Below, piece by piece: positions 7,610 through 15,477 of a stretch of DNA of 40,245 bases. Below the pieces are notes generated by a model. The model was not told the origin of the DNA. It saw nothing but the letters and a program-made list of their open reading frames with translations, and did no database searches. The stretch comes from VFJL01 sp037147395. GTDB taxonomy: Bacteria; Pseudomonadota; Gammaproteobacteria; Burkholderiales; Nitrosomonadaceae. The first letter of the stretch is position 1. Each line of letters begins with the position of its first letter. The stretch lies in contig JBAWVG010000008.1 of assembly GCA_037147395.1 (NCBI GenBank), positions 1 through 40,245 on the forward strand, read 5' to 3'. The translations under genes and the position numbers were made by a program.

Positions 7610-7898
7610 TCAAACTACCCTACCCCAGCAACCTACGAACGGCGAGCGCTTGATGGCGTAGTGGCCTCATGCGTAGCCATGAAGCGTGACTGCGGGAACT
7701 CATCGGTTCAAGTCCATCGGCATCCAATCACGCTGCGTGGCGTCCAAAAACAACGTCCAAAAACACTTAAAGTTTGTTGATTGATCCCCTGTTCATTATC
7801 CGTTACCTTAAAGCTCACCAAGTGAGCCAGTCAGTCAAAAAGTTGCACGCTTAATCCAGTTCCAAAATAAGAATTGAACCGGCGACTACAACATTGAG
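7610..7898. other. Gene-free stretch between recombinase remnant and rloB
   Basis: No coding frame can be defended here. The stretch contains GGTTCAAGTCC (7701-7711), which resembles a tRNA T-loop but lacks a pairing T-stem, and a 13-base tandem repeat at 7741-7765. There is no recognisable terminator for the rloAB operon. It fits with degraded mobile-element DNA. Confidence 0.5.
7741..7765. repeat. Two-copy 13-base tandem repeat
   Basis: CGTCCAAAAACA occurs at 7741-7752 and again at 7754-7765, with one A between the copies. Both copies are exact over 12 bases. Possible causes are replication slippage or a recombinase binding site; nothing in the sequence decides this. Confidence 0.6.
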
Positions 7899-8558
7899 CT
7901 AACGATCACCCAATGCAACTAGCCGCTGCACTAACTCCCCGACTGCAGTAAACGGGTTTTCATTGCCGTGACGTTTACGCTCAGCAATGAGCTGTGCAGC
8001 GTGATCGAAAGCGACAGGCAGCTTGTCGCGAGTGCGGGCGAAATGTCCGCCTTGTCCTTTGTCATAACTTGGGAGACGGTTCGGCTGACGCAGTAGGCTC
8101 ACGACTTCGTCGCGATGAATCTCGCGAGTAATGCAATCGAAATGCAGCAGCAGCCAGAGTTCGAAGCTGGGGATGGATGGAATAGCTGCAAACCGAATGG
8201 GCTGCTTAAGATCGTTTTTATATTTCTGATCGATGGCCGCAACGCTTTGCAGGGCATTGTGGAAACCCGGATGGTCATCGCGGTCGAAGACGCAGTAGAC
8301 ATGTTCCCAACGTTTGGTTTTCAAGCACTCCTCAATGGCGAAGTCGACGACCTTCTGTGGCTGAGTGCCATAGTCGCTCTGCCTTACCTTAATATTGGTA
8401 GTACTGAGCCTGTAGAACTGTCGGATTTCGTCAAAATACAGCGGTTCAGTTTTCTCTCCTTCGCAGACAATCATGATGCGGTCATAGCTGGCGCGCTTGT
8501 TCTGTTTTCGTTCAAGTTCGGCGCGCTGCCTGTTTTTCGGTGAATTTTCTCTGGCCAT
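7899..8558 (-). CDS. rloB: RloB-like TOPRIM protein (AbiLii family)
   Basis: The protein has 219 residues. After a basic N-terminus (about 1-25) it shows the RloB hallmark IMIVCEGEKTEPLYFDEI (about 28-45), whose Glu is the first catalytic residue of a TOPRIM-like fold. Later it has CVFDRDDH (about 89-96), the acidic DxD part, and then PSFELWLLLHF (about 130-140), also conserved in RloB. Proteins of this type are found with RloA-type ATPases in restriction-linked loci and correspond to the second component of the lactococcal abortive-infection system AbiL. It would act as the nuclease effector, with RloA as the sensor or motor; that division of labour is inferred. The gene starts eight bases after the rloA stop, so the two are translated from one transcript. 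Confidence 0.88.
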   Translation of the reverse strand: MARENSPKNRQRAELERKQNKRASYDRIMIVCEGEKTEPLYFDEIRQFYRLSTTNIKVRQSDYGTQPQKVVDFAIEECLKTKRWEHVYCVFDRDDHPGFHNALQSVAAIDQKYKNDLKQPIRFAAIPSIPSFELWLLLHFDCITREIHRDEVVSLLRQPNRLPSYDKGQGGHFARTRDKLPVAFDHAAQLIAERKRHGNENPFTAVGELVQRLVALGDR

Positions 8559-8566
8559 GGCCTACC

Positions 8567-9826
8567 TCAGCTCGTCTGCATGTCGCCGAAAAACGGCAAC
8601 GCACCATAACGACCAATCAGGTAGCCTCGCTCCCACGCTTCTTTCTTGCGCGGGCTGAAATCAGTCAGCGGGTAGAGTTTGGATGCTTGCTCGCGGTCTT
8701 TTTCGACAAACCAGACTTGGTCGCGCCGGAACAACTCGGGATCGAGGAGTGAGGTGTCGTGTGTGCTAAATAGCAGTTGCGCACCATTGGGATTAAATTC
8801 TGTGGAGTGGAACAGCTCAACCAGTCGACGTACCAACAGCGGATGCAAACTACTGTCCAACTCGTCGATCACAAGCGTAAGGCCCCGCTTGAGAATATCG
8901 AGCACTGGCCCCGCCAGGAATAGCAGGCGTTGCGTACCTAATGATTCATCGCCGAGACCAAACATGGCCTTGCCACTATCCGTAACGTGGTGGAACTGTA
9001 GTTCATTCACCTCCTGCTCTTCGTTGCGAACTTCTGTTTTACCAGTAGCGAAATCCAATCGAACCGATTGCCCCATCACCTTGTTGGTGACGACATTGAT
9101 GTCGTTAATGCTGATGTCGGCAGCCGTAAGGAAATTGCAGATGGCCTTTTTACCATCAGGCTGGCGTAGCATGTCAACCGAGAGCTGCGGATTCAGCGGC
9201 GCGATTTCATTGTAGATTGCCAGCTTGTTGATAAACCAATCATAGATTGGGCGCAGTTGCTCGCTGTTGAGTTGGACAGCCATCGACAAAAACAGTGAGT
9301 TAGGCCGTGTCGCTTTTTCCCAGACACTCTTCTGACCGGCGAGACCGGGTCCAAAGTCGTAACTGTCCCGCCCGGATTTAGGGTCGTAAGTACGTTCGAA
9401 CCATTGCTGTGGCTTGAACGCCTTGTACACCAGCAGGTGCTCGCTGGTTATGCGCTCAGTGGTCATTTCGAATCCGTACTGGTAGCGCACGCCTTCAAGA
9501 ATGAAGGTGGCTTCAAAGGCGGTGGCCTGGCCACTAGAGATAGTATCAAGCCGGAAAGGCTGCACGCCGAATGTCTGCCCCGGTTGGATGACTGAGGCAG
9601 ATTCGGCCACAACACCCCGCATATACTGCAGTGCCTTGATGACATTTGATTTGCCGCTGGCGTTTGCACCATAGATGACTGCGCTCCGAACGAGCAAAGG
9701 CGCCGCTTTGACGCCGGACGGAACGGTATTGGTCGCGGCAAGTGATTTGTCAGTGGCGGCGGCGAAGCTCAAAACCTGCTCATCCCGCAGTGAACGAAAG
9801 TTGCGAACTCGGAACTCGAGCAACAT
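8567..9826 (-). CDS. rloA: RloA-like AAA15 ATPase (AbiLi family)
   Basis: This 419-residue ABC/SMC-type ATPase starts with the FRVRNFRSL strand-turn typical of AAA15/RecF-like proteins. Walker A is GANASGKSN (about 54-62). Walker B is LTLVIDELDSSLHP near residue 320, and the H-loop is LLFSTHDTSLLD near 350. The long middle region without a long coiled coil is typical of RloA. With RloB it forms a two-gene module known as RloAB and related to the AbiL phage-defence system; the ATPase probably senses infection and licenses the TOPRIM partner. The ATG at 9826 follows a strong GAGGGGGTG ribosome binding site. A consensus-like promoter and a dyad lie just upstream, so the operon probably has its own repressible expression. 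No toxin or antitoxin gene accompanies it. Confidence 0.9.
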   Translation of the reverse strand: MLLEFRVRNFRSLRDEQVLSFAAATDKSLAATNTVPSGVKAAPLLVRSAVIYGANASGKSNVIKALQYMRGVVAESASVIQPGQTFGVQPFRLDTISSGQATAFEATFILEGVRYQYGFEMTTERITSEHLLVYKAFKPQQWFERTYDPKSGRDSYDFGPGLAGQKSVWEKATRPNSLFLSMAVQLNSEQLRPIYDWFINKLAIYNEIAPLNPQLSVDMLRQPDGKKAICNFLTAADISINDINVVTNKVMGQSVRLDFATGKTEVRNEEQEVNELQFHHVTDSGKAMFGLGDESLGTQRLLFLAGPVLDILKRGLTLVIDELDSSLHPLLVRRLVELFHSTEFNPNGAQLLFSTHDTSLLDPELFRRDQVWFVEKDREQASKLYPLTDFSPRKKEAWERGYLIGRYGALPFFGDMQTS

Positions 9827-9853
9827 GGCACCCCCTCATTTTTATTGTTTATA

Positions 9854-9888
9854 TTTGCGTATATTGCCGTAAATATGCAAAAAGTCAA
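9854..9888 (-). promoter_or_regulatory. Promoter of rloAB with overlapping dyad operator
   Basis: On the minus strand TTGACT (9888-9883) and AATATA (9865-9860) are separated by 17 bases, a good sigma-70 arrangement, with the ATG of rloA about 33 bases downstream. An imperfect dyad, TTTGC...GCAAA with inner TAT/ATA (9854-9881), covers the -10 box and the spacer. That is a natural place for a repressor to block polymerase. No regulator gene is seen next to it. Confidence 0.6.
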
Positions 9889-9940
9889 TTTATTTTAGAA
9901 AATAATTTGATTTATACCCTATTAATCTGCAAGAGAGGTT

Positions 9941-10020
9941 ATCCATGCTTAGCTCAATTGAGCGGCAAAGCGTAACGAAGTACGCAATCTTAAGGACGCC
10001 GGTTCAATTCCGAAACGCGC
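9941..10020 (+). other. Decayed tRNA-like sequence
   Basis: The segment has a D-arm-like palindrome, AGCTCAATTGAGC (9951-9963). It has an anticodon-arm-like hairpin with stem GCGTA/TACGC (9970-9985), whose loop is six bases rather than seven. A T-loop GGTTCAATTCC (10001-10011) has only a partial stem. No acceptor stem can be formed and there is no CCA end. It is therefore not a working tRNA. A relic of a tRNA used as an integration target, or chance, are both possible. Confidence 0.3.
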
Positions 10021-10418
10021 AAAATTGAATTGGAGTTCGCAGGCACTCTACCGCTGAGGAAACATTAGTGGGAAATTCTGATAGAATGCTCGTCTTGCAA
10101 GGGATTTAGGCAACTACAATCACCAGCTATCAATGACTATCAACCGCTATCATGCGCAGGATAGAGTTTGTTTGATGCCAGTAGCAGCCCCACCACCAAT
10201 TAGATGCAAGTGCAAGACCCCTCGCAGGGTCGGCACGCTCAAGGTGGCTAAATTTCGGGAAATACCTCCCGATTGAACCTTCAAAATAGGCTCCTTACTA
10301 GGGAGAAATTCGATTCCATTCAAAGATGCAAGTTCATCACCTTTATTCCATACTGAGTGGGACTGCTTAATGAGCGACTCTCTAGAGATCCGGCACCCTT
10401 TATATGGGACATGATTCC

Positions 10419-10447
10419 TTGACTAACCCTCCATTTCCCGTTAAATT
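10419..10447 (+). promoter_or_regulatory. Likely promoter of the desaturase gene
   Basis: TTGACT (10419-10424) and TAAATT (10442-10447) are spaced by 17 bases. They lie about 48 bases before the ATG, which has an AAGGA ribosome binding site nine to ten bases upstream. The -10 box is weak (4 of 6), so the call is moderate. Confidence 0.4.
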
Positions 10448-10494
10448 GCAACGCAACTTCACCCTGAAAATTATCCAAAAAGGATTGTAATCAC

Positions 10495-11664
10495 ATGACC
10501 TTAGGCCTTATTGATCTGCCCTGGTGGGGATATATCCTAGTCACTCTAGGACTCACTCACATATCCATCGCAGGGATCACTATATTTCTTCATCGTCACC
10601 AGGCTCACCGTGCGCTGGATCTGCACCCCATACCCAGTCATTTTTTCCGTTTCTGGCTGTGGCTCACCACCGGCATGGAGACCAAAGAGTGGGCGGCCGT
10701 GCACCGCAAGCACCATGCCAAGTGCGAGTCCTCTGAAGATCCCCATAGCCCTCAAGTTTATGGAATCAGTAAAATACTGATGGAGGGTTCTGAGCTCTAC
10801 CGGAAGGAAGCCAGAAACCCAGAGACTTTAGAGAGATATGGTCACGGAACACCAGATGACTGGATCGAGAAAAATATCTATACGAGGCATAGCGCCAAGG
10901 GTGTTGCATTGATGCTGATCATCGATGTGGTGTTGTTCGGCCCCATCGGAATCACCATGTGGGCGGTTCAGATGCTCTGGTCTCCGATCATGGCTGCCGG
11001 CATTATTAATGGGGTGGGTCACTTCTGGGGATACCGTAACTTCCAGGCAGAGGATGCAAGCCGCAACATCATCCCATGGGGAATCCTCATCGGCGGTGAA
11101 GAGTTACACAATAATCACCATGCTTATGCCACCTCCGCCCGTCTATCCAATAAATGGTACGAGTTCGACATCGGTTGGATGTATATCTGCATTCTGGTCT
11201 TCATGGGGCTCGCTCAGGTGAAGAAGGTCGCGCCAAAGTTACGGCTTGATACTGCCAAGACACAGTGCGATCTCGATACACTTCAATCCGTCATATCACA
11301 CCGGTACGAGGTTCTGACTAAATACACCCATTCTCTCAAGGTAACGCTCGCTAAAGAGGTCGATCATCTGAAAGAGGTGGCCACACATCACGGGGTAGAT
11401 CGCCCCACCCTCAACCGTTGGGTGCTGGCCGATTCCAAAACTCTGAAAGAGGATGAGCGTGCTAAGCTGAGTCTGGTATTGAGCAAGACCACAACACTGG
11501 ATAAGGTCTACACCATGCGTGAGGAACTGATGTCTGTATGGCAACGATCCGCCTCTACCAAGGATGAGCTGGTCAAACAATTAGAAGACTGGTGCCGTCG
11601 CGCAGAAGAGAGTGGTATCGAGGTTCTGCAGAACTTCTCACGTAGGCTTCGTTGCTACGCATAA
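10495..11664 (+). CDS. Membrane fatty-acid (acyl-CoA type delta-9) desaturase with transposase-like C-terminal tail
   Basis: The protein has 389 residues. The three histidine boxes of integral-membrane di-iron desaturases are all present: HRHQAH (33-38), HRKHH (70-74) and HNNHH (205-209). Hydrophobic membrane segments lie between them (about 10-32, 48-62, 135-175, 215-235). It should introduce a cis double bond into a saturated acyl chain using O2, and so adjust membrane fluidity. Residues from about 250 to 389 form an extra helical, soluble region not needed by the family. Its last 60 residues (LDKVYTMREELMSVW ... LEDWCRRAEESGIEVL) resemble the end of ISL3-type transposases. I recall similar long desaturases in betaproteobacteria but cannot check. 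The gene stands alone, with its own promoter and a bidirectional terminator. Confidence 0.9.
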   Translation: MTLGLIDLPWWGYILVTLGLTHISIAGITIFLHRHQAHRALDLHPIPSHFFRFWLWLTTGMETKEWAAVHRKHHAKCESSEDPHSPQVYGISKILMEGSELYRKEARNPETLERYGHGTPDDWIEKNIYTRHSAKGVALMLIIDVVLFGPIGITMWAVQMLWSPIMAAGIINGVGHFWGYRNFQAEDASRNIIPWGILIGGEELHNNHHAYATSARLSNKWYEFDIGWMYICILVFMGLAQVKKVAPKLRLDTAKTQCDLDTLQSVISHRYEVLTKYTHSLKVTLAKEVDHLKEVATHHGVDRPTLNRWVLADSKTLKEDERAKLSLVLSKTTTLDKVYTMREELMSVWQRSASTKDELVKQLEDWCRRAEESGIEVLQNFSRRLRCYA

Positions 11665-11672
11665 ATTAATAA

Positions 11673-11717
11673 AGCACCATAAAAAAACCCGCCGATGGCG
11701 GGGTTTTTTATGGTGCT
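11673..11717. terminator. Bidirectional rho-independent terminator
   Basis: A near-perfect inverted repeat (AGCACCATAAAAAA ... TTTTTTATGGTGCT around the core CCCGCC gat GGCGGG) with A and T tracts on either side of the GC core. It lies between the convergent desaturase gene (+) and rpmG (-) and can stop transcription from both. Confidence 0.9.
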
Positions 11718-11732
11718 AATACTATCTCTTGC

Positions 11733-11888
11733 TCACTTAAGCTTAGTTTCCTTGTAGGTGACATGCTTACGCGCGACCGGGTCAAATTTTAGGATCTCCA
11801 GCTTCTCAGGAGTGGTCCTCTTATTCTTAGTGGTCGTATAAAAATGCCCTGTACCGGCCGAGGATTCAAGTTTTATTTTCTCGCGCAT
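11733..11888 (-). CDS. rpmG: 50S ribosomal protein L33
   Basis: A 51-residue protein read on the minus strand. It begins MREKIKLESSAGTGHFYTT, continues with KNKRTTPEKLEI and FDPVARKHV, and ends in KETKLK. This is the typical L33 sequence of the type without zinc-binding cysteines (no CxxC pairs). It is part of the large ribosomal subunit near the E site. It follows rpmB by 29 bases on the same strand, the usual rpmB-rpmG operon, and runs into the bidirectional terminator. A cysteine-free L33 implies no zinc demand for this protein. Confidence 0.97.
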   Translation of the reverse strand: MREKIKLESSAGTGHFYTTTKNKRTTPEKLEILKFDPVARKHVTYKETKLK

Positions 11889-11917
11889 GAAGATTCCTTG
11901 AGTTATTTATTCGTTTG

Positions 11918-12154
11918 TTAGATGCTGTCACCATTGGCTCGCATCCCAGCGAGTACGAAATCGATCCCATTCTTGTCAATAGTCCGAAGGGCTGCATTGG
12001 ATAAGCGTAGTCTGATCCAGCGGTTCTCGCTCTCAACCCAGAATTTACGACGCTGCAGATTCGGCAAAAAACGTCTCTTGGTCTTGTTGTTAGCGTGGGA
12101 AACATTGTTTCCGGACATGGGCTTCTTGCCGGTAACCTCACATACTCGTGCCAT
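11918..12154 (-). CDS. rpmB: 50S ribosomal protein L28
   Basis: A 78-residue protein starting MARVCEVTGKKPMSGNNVSH, the canonical L28 N-terminus. It continues with NKTKRRFLPNLQ and RFWVE-like strands, and ends at residue 78. The ATG at 12154 is chosen because an upstream in-frame ATG adds eight residues that no L28 has. First gene of the rpmB-rpmG operon. L28 is needed for assembly of the large subunit and 70S joining. Confidence 0.97.
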   Translation of the reverse strand: MARVCEVTGKKPMSGNNVSHANNKTKRRFLPNLQRRKFWVESENRWIRLRLSNAALRTIDKNGIDFVLAGMRANGDSI

Positions 12155-12343
12155 GATGATGCACTCCAGAATTCGCAAAAGGGCGCATTATATCCCGATT
12201 CCTGTGGTTTCCTCAAATCAAATCAAATACACGACGAATAACCAATAGCGTACGATCCTAGGAAAGTGGGCAATGATCTCTCTGCAGTCGATATTGTTTT
12301 TAGTTTAGAATCTTGCTCCCACGCCGGACGACAAGAACTGATT

Positions 12344-13546
12344 ATGAATGACGCATCCCACACAAATAATCGTCTACTCCTAGGGTTAACAGGAGGAGTG
12401 GCCGCATACAAGGCGGCGGAACTCGCACGGATGTTGATTCAGAGTGGTGTTGAGGTGCAGGTAGTGATGACCCAATCGGCCTGCCGCTTTATAGGTACGG
12501 CTACGATGCAATCACTGACCGGAAAACCGGTCTTCACCGACCTGTGGGATGACCGTGTGGCCAATAATATGGCCCATATAGATCTCTCTCGTAATGCAGA
12601 TGCAATCCTAATCGCCCCCGCCAGCGCTGACTTCATCTCTAAGCTCGCCCATGGTCTCGCAGACGATCTGCTCTCGACACTGTGTCTTGCGCGCAAGTGC
12701 CCACTCCTAATCGCGCCCGCCATGAATAGCCAGATGTGGGACCACCCCGCCACTCAACGAAACCTGGCCATGCTCCGTCTTGATGGGGTGACGGTGCTCG
12801 ATCCAGATAGTGGCGAGCAAGCCTGCGGTGAGACGGGTATGGGTCGCATGCTCGAACCCAGTGTGTTGGCCGAGGCAGTGAAAGCAGCCTTTCAAAATAG
12901 TCTACTACACGGGAAACGTGTTCTGGTAACTGCTGGACCGACCTTCGAGCCGATCGATGCAGTTCGCGGAATCACCAACTCAAGTTCGGGAAAGATGGGT
13001 TATGCAGTCGCTCGTGCTGCACTGCAAGCGGGCGCGAATGTCACGCTGATATCAGGACCGGTGAGCTTACAGGCCCCGTCCGCGGCTCGCCTCATCAAGG
13101 TGGTGAGTGCTCTGGAGATGCTAGAAGCGGTGAAGAAAGAAGTCCCACAGGCTGATATTTTTATAAGTGTCGCCGCCGTGGCAGACTACCGTTCGACCCA
13201 TGTCAGTAAGCAAAAAATCAAGAAGACGGGTGCCGGTCTCACCCTTGAACTCACACCCAATCCAGACATTCTAGAGTACGTGACAGGCCTTCCCAAACCG
13301 CCATTCTGTGTCGGTTTTGCGGCGGAGACGGAGAATCTTGAGGAGAATGCATCCGCCAAACGGATTAAGAAAAAACTACCCCTGCTGGCTGCCAATCTGG
13401 CACAAGATGCAATTGGATCTGATGAGAACGCATTGATTCTATTCGATGACGAGGGTCAATACCCCTTGGCAAGAGCACCGAAGATACAGCAGGCCCAACG
13501 CCTGATTCAACATATCTCATCGTTGTACGAAAAAAAACGCTCCTAA
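12344..13546 (+). CDS. coaBC: Bifunctional phosphopantothenoylcysteine decarboxylase / phosphopantothenate-cysteine ligase
   Basis: The protein has 400 residues from the ATG at 12344, the usual family length; a start at 12266 would add 26 unlikely residues. The N-terminal CoaC flavoprotein half begins LLGLTGGVAAYKAAEL and holds HIDLSRNAD and the substrate loop PAMNSQMWDHPA. The C-terminal CoaB half starts near residue 190 with VLVTAGPTFEPIDAVR and contains ITNSSSGKMGYA and the lysine motif KQKIKK. It converts 4'-phosphopantothenate and cysteine (CTP-dependent) to 4'-phosphopantetheine in CoA synthesis. It is divergent from rpmB. The dut gene that often follows coaBC is absent here; a DUF192 gene follows instead. 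The ribosome binding site is weak. Confidence 0.96.
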   Translation: MNDASHTNNRLLLGLTGGVAAYKAAELARMLIQSGVEVQVVMTQSACRFIGTATMQSLTGKPVFTDLWDDRVANNMAHIDLSRNADAILIAPASADFISKLAHGLADDLLSTLCLARKCPLLIAPAMNSQMWDHPATQRNLAMLRLDGVTVLDPDSGEQACGETGMGRMLEPSVLAEAVKAAFQNSLLHGKRVLVTAGPTFEPIDAVRGITNSSSGKMGYAVARAALQAGANVTLISGPVSLQAPSAARLIKVVSALEMLEAVKKEVPQADIFISVAAVADYRSTHVSKQKIKKTGAGLTLELTPNPDILEYVTGLPKPPFCVGFAAETENLEENASAKRIKKKLPLLAANLAQDAIGSDENALILFDDEGQYPLARAPKIQQAQRLIQHISSLYEKKRS

Positions 13547-13603
13547 TAACCCCTATGTGCCACGAAACCCTACAATCTTTACTACCCCACAACTGAGATC
13601 AGA

Positions 13604-14038
13604 ATGATCCATCGTCTTGTAATTCTACTCACTCTTCTTGTGTCAGCACCGGTCGGTGCTGAGATGCCGATAATCCAGATCAAGATTGCCAATCATGCCC
13701 TATCCACCGAGGTCGCCAATACCCAACAGTCTCGTATGCAGGGCCTGATGCACCGACAATCGATGGATCAGGATCGGGGGATGCTATTCGTCTTTCCGGA
13801 GAACGGTTATCACAGCATGTGGATGGTCAATACGAATATCCCACTGAGCGTCGCCTTTATTGATGAGAAGGGCATGATCCTCAATATCGCAGACATGATT
13901 CCCCATACTCGGACGGCACATGGCTCGGCAGGACTCGCTAAGTATGCAATCGAGACGAATCTTGGGTGGTTCTGGGAGAGAGGGATAAAGGCAGGAAAGT
14001 ATGTCACTGGACTGGAGAGAGTCCCAGCAGCAGAATAA
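13604..14038 (+). CDS. DUF192 family secreted protein
   Basis: A 144-residue protein with an N-terminal signal peptide (MIHRLVILLTLLVSAPVGA, cut likely after Ala19). It is followed by the single DUF192 domain: QQSRMQGLMHRQSMDQDRGMLFVF, then MWMVNTNIPLSVAFID, then AKYAIETNLGWFWERGIKAG. The family adopts a small beta-barrel-like fold and its role is not known. The export signal places it in the periplasm. It lies 57 bases after coaBC on the same strand and is convergent with ffh, 18 bases apart. Confidence 0.9.
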   Translation: MIHRLVILLTLLVSAPVGAEMPIIQIKIANHALSTEVANTQQSRMQGLMHRQSMDQDRGMLFVFPENGYHSMWMVNTNIPLSVAFIDEKGMILNIADMIPHTRTAHGSAGLAKYAIETNLGWFWERGIKAGKYVTGLERVPAAE

Positions 14039-14056
14039 CTTGAAAGAGTCTTCGCC

Positions 14057-15406
14057 TTACCGCCTTCCCGGGATCATTCCCTTCAGTCCTCGCATCATCT
14101 TTGCCATTCCTCCCTTGCTCATCATCTTCATCATCTTCTGAGTCTGCTCAAACTGAGCCAGAAGACGGTTCACTTCCTGAACGCTGACACCGGCCCCGAC
14201 AGCGATACGACGTTTGCGTGAAGCCTTCAGGATTTCAGGCTTAGTACGCTCCTGACCGGTCATGGAATTGATAATACCCTCGGTCCGGTTGACCACCTTG
14301 TCGTCCATCTTTACGTTCTGAGCTGCATGACTCAGCTGGGAGGGCAGCTTGTCCATCATTGCACTCATGCCACCCATATTACGCATCTGTTGAAGCTGCA
14401 TCTTGAAGTCATTCAGATCGAATCCCTTACCCGACTTCATCTTCTTTGCTAGCTTCTCAGCCTCGTCCAGATCAACCCCTCTCTGGGCCTCCTCGATCAG
14501 GCCGAGAACATCACCCATACCGAGGATACGAGCAGCCATCCGGTCTGGGTGGAAGGGCTCAAGCCCGGTCAGCTTCTCAGCTACACCAACAAACTTAATC
14601 GGCTTGCCAGTGATATAACGTGCAGACAGGGCCGCACCACCACGGGAGTCTCCATCGAGCTTAGTAAGAACAATACCGGTCAAGGGAAGTACCTCTGAGA
14701 AGGCCTTGGCTGTATTAACCGCGTCCTGTCCCTGCATGGCATCGACTACAAATAGCGTTTCGATCGGCTTCAGGAGCGCATTCAGATCACTGATCTCCTG
14801 CATCATGGCTTCATCTATCGCCAGACGTCCGGCGGTATCCATGATCATCACATCGTGGTGATGCCTACGGGCAAAATCGAGAGCGGCATTGGCAATCTCC
14901 TTGGGCTGCTGACCCGGATGAACCGGGAAGAAGTCGGCACCGGTCTGTCCCGCCAAAATTTCTAGCTGATGAATTGCAGCCGGGCGGTAGATATCGCAGG
15001 AGGCCAGCAGTACCTTCTTCTTTTTGTGATCGATCAACCACTTGGCCAGTTTACCGCTGCTGGTCGTCTTACCCGCCCCCTGCAGCCCCACCATCAGTAT
15101 GATTGCGGGGGGGACGGTGGCCAGGTTGATATCGACCGTCTCACCCCCCATGATGGCGATCAGTTCCTGATGGACCACACCCACCAACGCCTGACCAGGC
15201 GAGAGACTGCTCATCACATCCTGCCCGACGGCCTTTTCCTTAACACGGGTAATAAACTCTTTAATTACGGGCAGTGCGACATCGGCCTCCAGAAGGGCCA
15301 TACGTACCTCACGCAGCGCCTCCTGAATATTGTCCTCAGTCAGTCTCGCTTCGCCCCGGAGGGTTTTGATGACACCAGAAAATTTACTGGTCAGGTTGTC
15401 GAACAT
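14057..15406 (-). CDS. ffh: Signal recognition particle protein Ffh (SRP54)
   Basis: A 449-residue GTPase. The N domain occupies about residues 1-85. The G domain shows G1 GLQGAGKTTSSGKL (about 105-118), DTAGRLAID (about 188-196) and TKLDGDSRGG (about 246-255). A Met-rich M domain (about 325-449) with MRNMGGMSAMMDKL and the terminal MMRGLKGMIPGRR binds signal peptides and 4.5S RNA. It targets inner-membrane proteins co-translationally via FtsY. It is divergent from the CcsA/YpjD-like gene with a 71-base promoter region between them, the common proteobacterial arrangement. Confidence 0.98.
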   Translation of the reverse strand: MFDNLTSKFSGVIKTLRGEARLTEDNIQEALREVRMALLEADVALPVIKEFITRVKEKAVGQDVMSSLSPGQALVGVVHQELIAIMGGETVDINLATVPPAIILMVGLQGAGKTTSSGKLAKWLIDHKKKKVLLASCDIYRPAAIHQLEILAGQTGADFFPVHPGQQPKEIANAALDFARRHHHDVMIMDTAGRLAIDEAMMQEISDLNALLKPIETLFVVDAMQGQDAVNTAKAFSEVLPLTGIVLTKLDGDSRGGAALSARYITGKPIKFVGVAEKLTGLEPFHPDRMAARILGMGDVLGLIEEAQRGVDLDEAEKLAKKMKSGKGFDLNDFKMQLQQMRNMGGMSAMMDKLPSQLSHAAQNVKMDDKVVNRTEGIINSMTGQERTKPEILKASRKRRIAVGAGVSVQEVNRLLAQFEQTQKMMKMMSKGGMAKMMRGLKGMIPGRR

Positions 15407-15477
15407 GCCAAATGCCTCTCAAGAAAAATTGGTGTAAACTAGATACACATTCCCGCTTTAATCTGCAATATCAATCC

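Larger units (their letters stand above)
9889..10494. other. Gene-free junction between accessory and core DNA
   Basis: Six hundred bases without a supported gene. It holds AT-rich DNA (9889-9930), a tRNA-like stretch (about 9941-10020), a minus-strand piece resembling a tRNA D-arm (CTCAGCGGTAGAG, near 10045-10058), and then unremarkable sequence up to the desaturase promoter. Its position between the defence/IS region and an intact core gene suggests the edge of a former integrated element, but no repeated attachment site was found. Confidence 0.5.

Noticed and set aside
7685..7722. tRNA-like T-loop GGTTCAAGTCC followed by CATCCA
   Set aside because: The bases on both sides do not form a T-stem, and no D-arm, anticodon arm or acceptor stem can be built around it.
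8679..9215. 178-codon frame antisense to rloA
   Set aside because: Ser/Arg-rich shadow of the ATPase gene without a ribosome binding site.
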